Shown here: positions 38,142-50,222 of the stretch, one piece after another | Numbering within the stretch: the stretch's first letter is position 1 | How the letters are laid out: the number at the start of each line of letters is the position of its first letter | Assembly: GCF_031143425.1 (NCBI RefSeq) | Contig: NW_027149993.1 | Coordinates: 62,001 to 126,000, forward strand | From: Pleurodeles waltl | Lineage: Eukaryota > Chordata > Amphibia > Caudata > Salamandridae | Reading direction: 5' to 3' | Length of the DNA: 64,000 nt | Made by a program: the position numbers and the translations under genes | Notes under the pieces: generated by a model | Told to the model about the DNA's origin: nothing | Databases searched by the model: none | The model's input: the letters and a program-made list of their open reading frames with translations, nothing else

Positions 38142-38874
38142 ATGACGTCTCCCGTGAGCCTCTTGCTGACGAGCACTGGCGATGCACCTGTGCACCTTCT
38201 GAGTGGTACAAAAACCTGTGAAGACGTTTGGCGGCATTTCAAGCGACCCCTTCAGTTACATACGCTCTCTGCTGATGACGGCCGAAAGCCAGAAACACGT
38301 GTCCAGAGATACGGCACTCGCTGCACCTACCTTAGGTGAAAGACTTTCTACAGCGATACGGCACTTGCTGCACCTACTTAGGGTGAATCATTTTTTGAAA
38401 AATTCTCGCTATTTATATTTAAATGACTGCATTCACCATGATGCCTTGGGGCTATTTTCTGCTTGAATGCAAGGCAGTGTGCTCCCTTTTTCTTTTTGGA
38501 TGTCTAAATGACGGCTCCCGTGAGCCTCTTGCTGACGAGCACTGGCGATGCACCTGTGCACCTTCTGAGTGGTACAAAAACCTGTGAAGACGTTTGGCGG
38601 CATTTCAAGCGACCCCTTCAGTTACATACGCTCTCTGCTGATGACGGCCGAAAGCCAGAAACACGTGTCCAGAGATACGGCACTCGCTGCACCTACCTTA
38701 GGTGAAAGACTTTCTACAGCGATACGGCACTTGCTGCACCTACTTAGGGTGAATAATTTTTTGAAAAATTCTCGCTATTTATATTTAAATGACTGCATTC
38801 ACCATGATGCCTTGGGGCTATTTTCTGCCTGAATGCAAGGCAGTGTGCTCCATTTTTTCTTTTTGGATGTCTAA
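38142..38874 (+). repeat. Tandem pair of u-type monomers (copy 2)
   Basis: It has the same GTGCACCTTC and GCATTCACC markers and the same second-monomer ending TGCCTGAATG as at 14704-15435. The first monomer adds GACGTCTCCC (38146) and GAATCATTTTTT (38387); the latter is shared with the copy at 44732. Confidence 0.82.
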
Positions 38875-39240
38875 ATGACGGCTCCCGTGAGCCTCTTGCT
38901 GACGAGCACTGGTGATGCACCTGTGCGCCTACTGGGTGGTACAAAAACCTGTGAAGACGTTTGGCGGCATTTCAAGCGACCCCTTCAGTTACATACGCTC
39001 TCTGCTGATGACGGCCGAAAGCCAGAAACACGTGCCCAGAGATACGGCACTCGCTGCACCTACCTTAGGTGAAAGACTTTGTACAGCGATACGGCACTTG
39101 CTGCACCTACCTAGGGTGAATAATTTTTTTAAAAATTTGCGCTATTTATATTTAAATGACTGCATTTACCATGATGCCTTGGGGCTATTTTCCTCTTGAA
39201 TGCAAGGCAGTGTGCTCCCTTTTTCTTTTTGGATGTCTAA
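38875..39240 (+). repeat. Hybrid monomer j2/n: deletion junction
   Basis: The 5' part has the j2 markers CTACTGGGTGG (38930) and CGTGCCCAG (39031). The 3' part has n markers TTTGTACAG (39079), CCTACCTAGGG and TTTTCCTCTTG. k3 is missing next to it. The exchange falls in the roughly 45 bp between 39036 and 39081, within sub-repeat B. Confidence 0.8.
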
Positions 39241-39606
39241 ATGACGGCTCCCGTGAGCCTCTTGCTGATGAGCACTGGCGATGCACCTGTGCGCCTACTG
39301 AGTGGTACAAAAACCTGTGAAGACGTTTGGCGGCATTTCAAGCGACCCCTTCAGTTACATACGCTCTCTGCTGATGACGGCCGAGAGCCAGAAACACGTG
39401 TCCAGAGATACGGCACTCGCTGCACCTACCTTAGGTGAAAGACTTTCTACAGCGATACGGCACTTGCTGCACCTACTTAGGGTGAATAATTTTTTGAAAA
39501 ATCCTCGCTATTTATATTTAAATGACTGCATTTACCATGATGCCTTGGGGCTATTTTCCGCTTGAATGCAAGGCAGTGTGCTCCCTTTTTCTTTTTGGAT
39601 GTCTAA

Positions 39607-39972
39607 ATGAGGGCTCCCGTGAGCCTCTTGCTGACGAGCACTGGCGATGCACCTGTGCGCCTACTGAGTGGTACAAAAACCTTTGAAGACGTTTGGCGGC
39701 ATTTCAAGCGACCCCTTCAGTTACATACGCTCTCAGCTGATGACGGCCGAAAGCCAGAAACATGTGTCCAGGGATACGGCACTCGCTGCACCTACCTTAG
39801 GTGAAAGACTTTCTACAGCGATACAGCACTTGCTGCACCTACTTAGGGTGAATAATTTTTTGAAAAATTCTCGCTATTTATATTTAAATGACTGCATTTA
39901 CCATGATGCCTTGGGGCTATTTTCCTCTTGAATGCAAGGGAGTGTGCTCCCTTTTTCTTTTTGGATGTCTAA
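39607..39972 (+). repeat. Hybrid monomer v/c: deletion junction
   Basis: The 5' part has the v marker CCTTTGAAG, but the v marker CGTTGGGCGG is already replaced by CGTTTGGCGG. It is followed by d rather than w, as c is. v and c share ATGAGGGCTCCC and CTCTCAGC, so the exchange point cannot be placed closely. The monomers w, q and b have been lost. A single change, AAGGGAGTG at 39938, is private to this copy. Confidence 0.68.
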
Positions 39973-41435
39973 ATGATGGCTCCCGTGAGCCTCTTGCTGA
40001 CGAGCACTGGCGATGCACCTGTGCGCCTACTGAGTGGTACAAAAGCCTGTGAAGACGTTTGGCGGCATTTCAAGCGACCCCTTCAGTTACATACGCTCTC
40101 TGCTGATGACGGCCGAAAGCCAGAAACACGTGTCCAGAGATACAGCACTCGCTGCACCTACCTTAGGTGAAAAACTTTCTACAGCGATATGGCACTTGCT
40201 GCACCTACTTAGGGTGAATAATTTTTTACAAAATTCTCGCTATTTATATTTAAATGACTGCATTTAACATGATGCCTTGGGGCTATTTTCCGCTTGAATG
40301 CAAGGCAGTGTGCTCCCTTTTTCTTTTTGGATGTCTAAATGACGGCTCCCGTGAGCCTCTTGCTGACGAGCACTGGCGATGCACCTGTGCGCCTACTGAG
40401 TGGTACAAAAACCTGTGAAGACGTTTGGCGGCATTTCAAGCGACCCCTTCAGTTACATACGCTCTCTGCTGATGACGGCCGAAAGCCAGAAACACGTGTC
40501 CAGAGATACGGCACTCGCTGTGCCTACCTTAGGTGAAAGACTTTCTACAGCGATACAGCACTTGCTGCACTTACTTAGGGTGAATAATTTTTTGAAAAAT
40601 GTGCGCTATTTATATTTAAATGACTGCATTTACCATGATGCCTTGGGGCTATTTTCCGCTTGAATGCAAGGCAGTGTGCTCCCTTTTTCTTTTTGGATGT
40701 CTAAATGAGGGCTCCTGTGAGCCTCTTGCTGATGAGCACTGCGATGCACCTGTGCGCCTACTGAGTGGTACAAAAACCTGTGAAGACGTTTGGCGGCATT
40801 TCAAGCGACCCCTTCAGTTACATACGCTCTCTGCTGATGATGGCCGAAAGCCAGAAACACGTGTCCAGAGATACGGCACTCGCTGCACCTACCTTAGGTG
40901 AAAGACTTTCTACAGCGATACGGCACTTGCTGCACTTACTTAGGGTGAATAATTTTTTGAAAAATTTGCGCTATTTATATTTAAATGACTGCATTTACCA
41001 TGATGCCTTGGGGCTATTTTCAGCTTGAATGCAAGGCAGTGTGCTCCCTTTTTCTTTTTGGATGTCTAAATGACGGCTCCCGTGAGCCTCTAGCTGAAGA
41101 GCACTGGCGATGCACCTGTGCGCCTACTGAGTAGTACAAAAACCTGTGAAGACGTTTGGCGGCATTTCAAGCGACCCCTTCAGTTACATACGCTCTCTGC
41201 TGATGACGGCTGAAAGCCAGAAACACGTGTCTAGAGATATGGCACTCGCTGCACCTACCTTAGGTGAAAGACTTTCTACAGCGATAAGGCACTTGCTGCA
41301 CCTACTTAGGGAGAATAATTTTTTGAAAAATTCTCGCTGTTTATATTTAAATGACTGCATTTACCATGATGCCTTGGGGCTATTTTCCGCTTGAATGCAA
41401 GGCAGTGTGCTCCCTTTTTCTTTTTGGATGTCTAA

Positions 41436-41801
41436 ATGACGGCTCCCATGAGCCTCTTGCTGATGAGCACTGGCGATGCACCTGTGCGCCTACTGAGTGG
41501 TACAAAAACCTGTGAAGACGTTTGGCGGCATTTCAAGCGACCCCTTCAGTTACATACGCTCTCTGCTGATGACGGCCGAGAGCCAGAAACACGTGTCCAA
41601 AGATACGGCACTCGCTGCACCTACCTTAGGTGAAAGACTTTCTACAGCGATACGGCACTTGCTGCACCTACTTAGGGTGAATAATTTTTTAAAAAATGTG
41701 CGTTATTTATATTTAAATGACTGCATTTACCATGATGCCTTGGGGCTATTGTCCGCTTGAATGCAAGGCAGTGTGCTCCCTTTTTCTTTTTGGATGTCTA
41801 A
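41436..41801 (+). repeat. Hybrid monomer g/h: one-monomer deletion junction
   Basis: The 5' part has g markers CCCATGAGCC, CCGAGAGCC and TCCAAAGAT. The 3' end has h markers TGCGTTATTTAT and CTATTGTCCGC. i follows, as it does after h. The exchange lies between about 41600 and 41700. Confidence 0.75.
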
Positions 41802-43266
41802 ATGAGGGCTCCCGTGAGCCTCTTGCTGACGAGCACTGGCGATGCACCTGTGCGCCTACTGAGTGGTACAAAAACCTGTGAAGACGTTTGGCGGCATTTC
41901 AAGCGACCCCTTCAGTTACATACGCTCTCAGCTGATGACGGCCGAAAGCCAGAAACATGTGTCCAGGGATACGGCACTCGCTGCACCTACCTTAGGTGAA
42001 AGACTTTCTACAGCGATACGGCACTTGCTGCACCTACTTAGGGTGAATAATTTTTTTTTAAATTCTCGCTATTTATATTTAAATGACTGCATTTAACATG
42101 ATGCCTTGGGGCTATTTTCCGCTTGAATGCAAGGCAGTGTGCTCCCTTTTTCTTTTTGGATGTCTAAATGACAGCTCCCCTGAGCCTCTTGCTGACGAGC
42201 ACTGGCGATGCACCTGTGCGCCTACTGAGTGGTACAAAAACCTGTGAAGACGTTTGGCGGCATTTCAAGCGACCCCTTCAGTTACATACGCTCTCTGCTG
42301 ATGACGGCCGAAAGCCAGAAACACGTGCCCAGAGATACGGCACTCGCTGCACCTACCTTAGGTGAAAGACTTTCTACAGCGATACGGCACTTGCTGCACC
42401 TACTTAGGGTGAATAATTTTTTGAAAAATTTGCGCTATTTATATTTAAATGACTGCATTTACCATGATGCCTTGGGGCTATTTTCCGCTTGAATGCAAGG
42501 CAGTGTGCTCCCTTTTTCTTTTTGGATGTCTAAATGACGGCTCCCGTGAGCCTCTTGCTGATGAGCACTGGCGATGCACCTGTGCGCCTTCTGAGTGATA
42601 CAAAAACCTGTGAAGAAGTTTGGCGGCATTTCAAGCGACCCCTTCAGTTACATACGCACTCTGCTGATGACGGCCGAGAGCCAGAAACACGTGTCCAGAG
42701 ATACGGCACTCGCTGCACCTACCTTAGGTGAAAGACTTTCTACAGCGATACGGCACTTGCTGCACCTACTTAGGGTGAATAATTTTTTGAAAAATCCTCG
42801 CTATTTATATTTAAATGACTGCATTTACCATGATGCCTTGGGGCTATTTTCAGCTTGAATGCAAGGCAGTGTGCTACTTTTTTTCTTTTTGGATGTCTAA
42901 ATGACGGCTCCCGTGAGCCTCTTGCTGACGAGCACTGGCGATGCACCTGTGCACCTACTGAGTGGTACAAAAACCTGTGAAGACGTTTGGCGGCATTTCA
43001 AGCGACCCCTTCAGTTACATACGCTCTCTGCTGATGACGGCCGAAAGCCAGAAACACGTGTCCAGAGATACGGCACTCACAGCACCTACCTTAGGTGAAA
43101 GACTTTCTACAGCGATACGGCACTTGCTGCACCTACTTAGGGTGAATAATTTTTTGAAAAATTCTCGCTATTTATATTTAAAAGACTGCATTTACCATGA
43201 TGCCTTGGGGCTATTTTCTGCTTGAATGCAAGGCAGTGTGCTCCCTTTTTCTTTTTGGATGTCTAA

Positions 43267-43632
43267 ATAACGGCTCCCGTGAGCCTCTTGCTGACGAGCA
43301 CTGGCGATGCACCTGTGCACCTTCTGAGTGGTACAAAAACCTGTGAAGACGTTTGGCGGCATTTCAAGCGACCCCTTCAGTTACATACGCTCTCTGCTGA
43401 TGACGGCCGAAAGCCAGAAACACGTGCCCAGAGATACGGCACTCGCTGCACCTACCTTAGGTGAAAGACTTTCTACAGCGATACGGCACTTGCTGCACCT
43501 ACTTAGGGTGAATAATTTTTTGAAAAATTTGCGCTATTTATATTTAAATGACTGCATTTACCATGATGCCTTGGGGCTATTTTCCGCTTGAATGCAAGGC
43601 AGTGTGCTCCCTTTTTCTTTTTGGATGTCTAA
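43267..43632 (+). repeat. Hybrid monomer s/j
   Basis: The 5' part has s markers AATAACGG and GTGCACCTTC. The 3' part has the j marker CGTGCCCAG (43421) and AAATTTGCGC. k2 follows. At the equivalent place 36311 has s/i then j, so two different exchanges occurred at the same HOR position. Confidence 0.75.
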
Positions 43633-44731
43633 ATGACGGCTCCCGTGAGCCTCTTGCTGATGAGCACTGGCGATGCACCTGTGCGCCTACTGAGTGATAC
43701 AAAAACCTGTGAAGAAGTTTGGCGGCATTTCAAGCGACCCCTTTAGTTACATACGCACTCTGCTGATGACGGCCGAGAGCCAGAAACACGTGTCCAGAGA
43801 TACGGCACTCGCTGCACCTACCTTAGGTGAAAGACTTTCTACAGCGATACGGCACTTGGTGCACCTACTTAGGGTGAATCATTTTTTGAAAAATCCTCGC
43901 TATTTATATTTAAATGACTGCATTTACCATGATGCCTTGGGGCTATTTTCAGCTTGAATGCAAGGCAGTGTGCTACTTTTTTTCTTTTTGGATGTCTAAA
44001 TGACGGCTCCCGTGAGCCTCTTGCTGACGAGCACTGGCGATGCACCTGTCCCCCTACTGAGTGGTACAAAAACCTGTGAAGACGTTTGGCGGCATTTCAA
44101 GCGACCCCTTCAGTTACATAAGCTCTCTGCTGATGACGGCCGAAAGCCAGAAACACGTGTCCAGAGATACGGCACTCGCAGCACCTACCTTAGGTGAAAG
44201 ACTTTGTACAGCGATACGGCACTTGCTGCACCTACCTAGGGTGAATAATTTTTTAAAAAATTTGCGCTATTTATATTTAAATGACTGCATTTACCATGAT
44301 GCCTTGGGGCTATTTTCCGCTTGAATGCAAGGCAGTGTGCTCCCTTTTTCTTTTTGGATGTCTAAATGACGGCTCCCGTGAGCCTCTTGCTGACGAGCAC
44401 TGGCGATGCACCTGTGCGCCTACTGAGTGGTACAAAAACCTGTGAAGACGATTGGCGGCATTTCAAGCGACCCCTTCAGTTACATACGCTCTCAGCTGAT
44501 GACGGCCGAAAGCCAGAAACATGTGTTCAGGGATACGGCACTCGCTGCACCTACCTTAGGTGAAAGACTTTCTACAGCGATACAGCACTTGCTGCACCTA
44601 CTTAGGGTGAATAATTTTTTGAAAAATCCTCGCTATTTATATTTAAATGACTGCATTTACCATGATGCCTTGGGGCTATTTTCCTCTTGAATGCAAGGCA
44701 GTGTGCTCCCTTTTTCTTTTTGGATGTCTAA

Positions 44732-45464
44732 ATGACGGCTCCCGTGAGCCTCTTGCTGACGAGCACTGGCGATGCACCTGTGCACCTTCTGAGTGGTACA
44801 AAAACCTGTGAAGACGTTTGGCGGCATTTCAAGCGACCCCTTCAGTTACATACGCTCTCTGCTGATGACGGCCGAAAGCCAGAAACACGTGTCCAGAGAT
44901 ACGGCACTCGCTGCACCTACCTTAGGTGAAAGACTTTCTACAGCGATACGGCACTTGCTGCACCTACTTAGGGTGAATCATTTTTTGAAAAATTCTCGCT
45001 ATTTATATTTAAATGACTGCATTCACCATGATGCCTTGGGGCTATTTTCTGCTTGAATGCAAGGCAGTGTGCTCCCTTTTTCTATTTGGATGTCTAAATG
45101 ACGGCTCCCGTGAGCCTCTTGCTGACGAGCACTGGCGATGCACCTATGCACCTTCTGAGTGGTACAAAAACCTGTGAAGACGTTTGGCGGCATTTCAAGC
45201 GACCCCTTCAGTTACATACGCTCTCTGCTGATGACGGCCGAAAGCCAGAAACACGTGTCCAGAGATACGGCACTCGCTGCACCTACCTTAGGTGAAAGAC
45301 TTTCTACAGCGATACGGCACTTGCTGCACCTACTTAGGGTGAATAATTTTTTGAAAAATTCTCGCTATTTATATTTAAATGACTGCATTCACCATGATGC
45401 CTTGGGGCTATTTTCTGCCTGAATGCAAGGCAGTGTGCTCCATTTTTTTTTTTTGGATGTCTAA
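44732..45464 (+). repeat. Tandem pair of u-type monomers (copy 3)
   Basis: It is the same pair as at 14704 and 38142, again after t and before j2. GAATCATTTTTT (44977) is shared with copy 2. CACCTATGCACC (45141) and an all-T tract in the closing pyrimidine run (45445) are private to this copy. Confidence 0.82.
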
Positions 45465-46929
45465 ATGACGGCTCCCGTGAGCCTCTTGCTGACGAGCACT
45501 GGCGATGCACCTGTGCGCCTACTGGGTGGTACAAAAACCTGTGAAGACGTTTGGCGGCATTTCAAGCGACCCCTTCAGTTACATATGCTCTCTGCTGATG
45601 ACGGCCGAAAGCCAGAAACACGTGCCCAGAGATACGGCACTCGCTGCACCTACCTTATGTGAAAGACTTTCTACAGCGATACGGCACTTGCTGCACCTAC
45701 TTAGGGTGAATAATTTTTTGAAAAATTTGCGCTATTTATATTTAAATGACTGCATTTACCATGATGCCTTGGGGCTATTTTCCGCTTGAATGCAAGGCAG
45801 TGTGCTCCCTTTTTCTTTTTGGATGTCTAAATGACGGCTCCCGTGAGCCTCTTGCTGATGAGCACTGGCGATGCACCTGTGCGTCTACTGAGTGATACAA
45901 AAACCTGTGATGAAATTTGGCGGCATTTCAAGCGACCCCTTCAGTTACATACGCACTCTGCTGATGACGGCCGAGAGCCAGAAACACGTGTCCAGAGATA
46001 CTGCACTCGCTGCACCTACCTTAGGTGAAAGACTTTCTACAGCGATACGGCACTTGCTGCACCTACTTAGGGTGAATAATTTTTTGAAAAATCCTCGCTA
46101 TTTATATTTAAATGACTGCATTTACCATGATGCCTTGGGGCTATTTTCCGCTTGAATGCAAGGCAGTGTGCTACTTTTTTTCTTTTTGGATGTCTAAATG
46201 ACGGCTCCCGTGAGCCTCTTGCTGACGAGCACTGGCGATGCACCTGTCCCCCTACTGAGTGGTACAAAAACCTGTGAAGACGTTTGGCGGCATTTCAAGC
46301 GACCTCTTCAGTTACATACGCTCTCTGCTGATGACGGCCGAAAGCCAGAAACACGTGTCCAGAGATACGGCACTCGCTGCACCTACCTTAGGTGAAAGAC
46401 TTTGTACAGCGATACGGCACTTGCTGCACCTACCTAGGGTGAATAATTTTTTTAAAAATTTGCGCTATTTATATTTAAATGACTGCATTTACCATGATGC
46501 CTTGGGGCTATTTTCCTCTTGAATGCAAGGCAGTGTGCTCCCTTTTTCTTTTTGGATGTCTAAATGACGGCTCCCGTGAGCCTCTTGCTGATGAGCACTG
46601 GCGATGCACCTGTGCGCCTACTGAGTGGTACAAAAACCTGTGAAGACGTTTGGCGGCATTTCAAGCGACCCCTTCAGTTACATACGCTCTCTGCTGATGA
46701 CGGCCGAGAGCCAGAAACACGTGTCCAGAGATACGGCACTCGCTGCACCTACCTTAGGTGAAAGACTTTCTACAGCGATACGGCACTTGCTGCACCTACT
46801 TAGGGTGAATAATTTTTTGAAAAATCCTCGCTATTTATATTTAAATGACTGCATTTACCATGATGCCTTGGGGCTATTTTCGGCTTGAATGCAAGGCAGT
46901 GTGCTCCCTTTTTCTTTTTGGATGTCTAA

Positions 46930-47295
46930 ATGAGGGCTCCCGTGAGCCTCTTGCTGATGAGCACTGGCGATGCACCAGTGCGCCTACTGAGTGGTACAAA
47001 AACCTGTGAAGACGTTTGGCGGCATTTCAAGTGACCCCTTCAGTTACATACGCTCTCTGCTGATGACGGCCGAAAGCCAGAAACATGTGTCCAGGGATAC
47101 GGCACTCTCTGCACCTACCTTAGGTGAAAGACTTTCTACAGCGATACGGCACTTGCTGCACCTACTTAGGGTGAATAATTTTGTTTTAAATTCTCGCTAT
47201 TTATATTTAAATGACTGCATTTACCATGATGCCTTGGGGCTATTTTCCGCTTGAATGCAAGGCAGTGTGCTCCCTTTTTCTTTTTGGATGTCTAA
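46930..47295 (+). repeat. Boundary monomer between family 1 and family 2
   Basis: The first part reads ATGAGGGCTCCC, CTGATGAGC and CACCAGTGCGCC. The other two R1 copies (52420 and 59741) instead have ATGACGGCTCCC, CTGACGAGC and CACCTGTGCGCC. From AAGTGACC (47030) onward it matches them, including GCACTCTCTG and AATTTTGTTTTAAATTC. The family switch therefore lies inside this monomer. Confidence 0.75.
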
Positions 47296-50222
47296 ATGAC
47301 GGCTCCCGTGAGCCTCTTGCTGACGAGCACTGGCGATGCACCTGTGCGCCTACTGAGTGGTACAAAAACCTGTGAAGACGTTTGGCGGCATTTCAAGCGA
47401 CCCCTTCAGTTACATACGCTCTCTGCTGATGACGGCCGAAAGCCAGAAACATGTGTCGAGAGATACGGCACTCGCTGCACCTACCTTAGGTGAAAGACTT
47501 TCTACAGCGATACGGCACTTGCTGCACCTACTTAGGGTGAATAATTTTGTGAAAAATTCTCGCTACTTATATTTAAATGACTGCATTGACCATGATGCCT
47601 TGGGGCTATTTTCCGCTTGAATGCAAGGCAGTGTGCTCCCTTTTTCTTTTTGGATGTCTAAATTACGGCTCCCGTGAGCCTCTTGCTGACGAGCACTGGC
47701 AATGCACCTGTGCGCCTACTGAGTGGTACAAAAACCTGTGAAGACGTTTGGCGGCATTTCAAGCGACCCCTTCAGTTACATACGCTCTCTGCTGATGACG
47801 GCTGAAAGCCAGAAAGACGTGTCTAGAGATATGGCACTCGCTGCACCTACCTTAGGTGAAAGACTTTCTACAGCGATACGGCACTTGCTGCACCTACTTA
47901 GGGTGAATAATTTTTTGAAAAAGTCTCGCTATTTATATTAAATGACTGCATTTACCATGGTGCCTTGGGGCTATTTTCCGCTTGAATGCAAGACAGTGTG
48001 CTCCCTTTTTCTTTTTGGATGTCTAAATTACGACTCCCGTGAGCCTCTTGCTGACAAGCACTGGCGATGCACCTATGCGCCTACTGAGTGGTACAAAAAC
48101 CTGTGAAGACGTTTGGCGGCATTTCAAGCGGCCCCTTCAGTTACATACGCTCACTACTGATGGCGGCCGAAAGCCAGAAACACGTGTCCAGAGATACGGC
48201 ACTCGCTGCACCTACCTTAGGTGAAAGTCTTTCTACAGCGATACGGCACTTGCTGAACCTACTTAGGGTGAATAATTTTTTTTACAATTCTCGCTATTTA
48301 TATTTAAATGACTGCATTTACCATGATGCCTTGGGGCTATTTTCCGCTTGAATGCAAGGCAGTGTGCTCCCTTTTTGTTTTTGGATGTCTAAATGACGGT
48401 TCCCGTGAGCCTCTTGCTGACGAGCACTGGCGATGCACCTGTGCGCTTAATCAGTGGTACAAAAACCTGTGAAGACGTTTGGTGGCATTTCAAGCGACCC
48501 CTTCAGTTACATACGCTCTCTGCTGATGACGGCCGAAAGCCAGAAACACGTGTCTAGAGATAGGGCACTCGCTGCACCTACCTTAGGTGAAAGACTTTTT
48601 ACAGCGATACGGCACTTGCTGCACCTACTTAGGGTGAATAATTTTTTGAAAAATTCTCACTATTTATATTTAAATGACTGCATTTACCATGATGCCTTGG
48701 GGCTATTTTCCCCTTGAATGCAAGGCAGTGTGCTCCCTTTTTCTTTTTGGATGTCTAAATGACGGCTCCCGTGATCCTCTAGCTGACGAGCACTGGCGAT
48801 GCACCTGTGCGCCTACTGAGTGGTACAAAAACCTGTGAAGACGTTTGGCGTCATTTCAAGCGACCCCTTCAGTTACATACGCTCTCTGCTGATGACGGCC
48901 GAATGCCAGAAACATGTGTCCAGAGATACAGCACTCGCTGCACCTACATTAGGTGAAAGACTTTCTACAGCGATACGGCACTTGCTGCACCTACTAAGGG
49001 TGAATAATTTTTTTTTTAATTCACGCTACTTATATTTAAATGACTGCATTTACCATGATGCATTGGGGCTATTTTCCGCTTGAATGCAAGGCAGTGTGCT
49101 CCCTTTTTCTTTTTGGATGTCTAAATGACGGCTCCCGTGAGCCTCTTGCTGACGAGCACTGGCGATGCACCTGTGCGCCTACTGAGTGGTACAAAAACCT
49201 GTGAAGACGTTTGGCGGCATTTCAAGTGACCCCTTCAGTTACATACGCTCTCTGCTGATGACGGCCGAAAGCCAGAAACATGTGTCCAGGGATACGGCAC
49301 TCGCTGCACCTACCTTAGGTGAAAGACTTTCTACAGCGATACGGCACTTGCTGCACCTACTTAGGGTGAATAATTTTTTGAAAAATTCTCGCTATTTATA
49401 TTTAAATGACTGCATTTACCATGATGTCTTGGGGCTATTTTCCGCTTGAATGCAAGGCAGTGTGCTCCCTTTTTCTTTTTGGATGTCTAAATGACGGCTC
49501 CCGTGAGCCTCTTGCTGACGAGCACTGGCGATGCACCTGTGCGCCTACTGAGTGGTACAAAAACCTGTGAAGACGTTTGGCGGCATTTCAAGTGACCCCT
49601 TCAGTTACATACGCTCTCTGCTGATGACGGCCGAAAGCCAGAAACATGTGTCGAGAGATACGGCACTCGCTGCACCTACCTTAGGTGAAAGACTTTCTAC
49701 AGCGATACGGCACTTGCTGCACCTACTTAGGGTGAATAATTTTTTGAAAAATTCTCGCTACTTATATTTAAATGACTGCTTTTACCATGATGCCTTGGGG
49801 CTATTTTCCGCTTGAATGCAAGGCAGTGTGCTCCCTTTTTCTTTTTGGATGTCTAAATGATGGCTCCCTCTAGCCTCTTGCTGACGAGCACTGGCGATGC
49901 ACCTGTGCGCCTACTGAGTGGTACAGAAACCTGTGAAGACGTTTGGCGGCATTTCAAGCGACCCCTTCAGTTACATACGCTCTCTGCTGATGACGGCTGA
50001 AAGCCAGAAACACGTGTCTAGAGATATGGCACTCGCTGCACCTACCTTAGGTGAAAGACTTTCTACAGCGATACGGCACTTGCTGCACCTACTTAGGGTG
50101 AATAATTTTTTGAAAAATTCTCGCTGTTTATATTTAAATGACTGCATTTACCATGATGCCTTGGGGCTATTTTCCGCTTGAATGCAAGGCAGTGTGCTCC
50201 CTTTTTCTTTTTGGATGTCTAA
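46930..50222 (+). repeat. Family 2 nine-monomer core R1-R9, copy 1
   Basis: Nine types occur in the same order in all three copies of the core, and the GTGGTACAA motifs of R1 and R9 are 2,927 or 2,928 bp apart each time. The R4 in this copy has CAAGCGGCCCC (48125) and CACCTATGCGCC. R7 and R8 both have AAGTGACC here. Confidence 0.86.

Larger units (their letters stand above)
31917..39972 (+). repeat. Family 1 HOR block b-c-d-e-f-a-g-h-i-j-k-l-(s/i)-j-k2-n2-t-u-u-(j2/n)-o-(v/c) (22 monomers)
   Basis: This is the longest near-complete turn of the family 1 unit. It departs from the canonical order at three hybrids: s/i at 36311, j2/n at 38875 and v/c at 39607. The e monomer has an extra T in CTGCACTTTACTT (33241). 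At 33846 the a monomer has TTTCAATCGACC instead of TTTCAAGCGACC. The g monomer has GAGTTGTAC (34172). Confidence 0.84.
39973..46929 (+). repeat. Family 1 HOR block d-e-f-a-(g/h)-i-j-k-l-(s/j)-k2-n2-t-u-u-j2-k3-n-o (19 monomers)
   Basis: The last turn of family 1 repeats the preceding one with different joints: g/h at 41436 and s/j at 43267. It ends with k3-n-o, then passes into the second family at 46930. The final o ends TTTTCGGCTTG (46881), seen nowhere else in the window. Confidence 0.84.
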
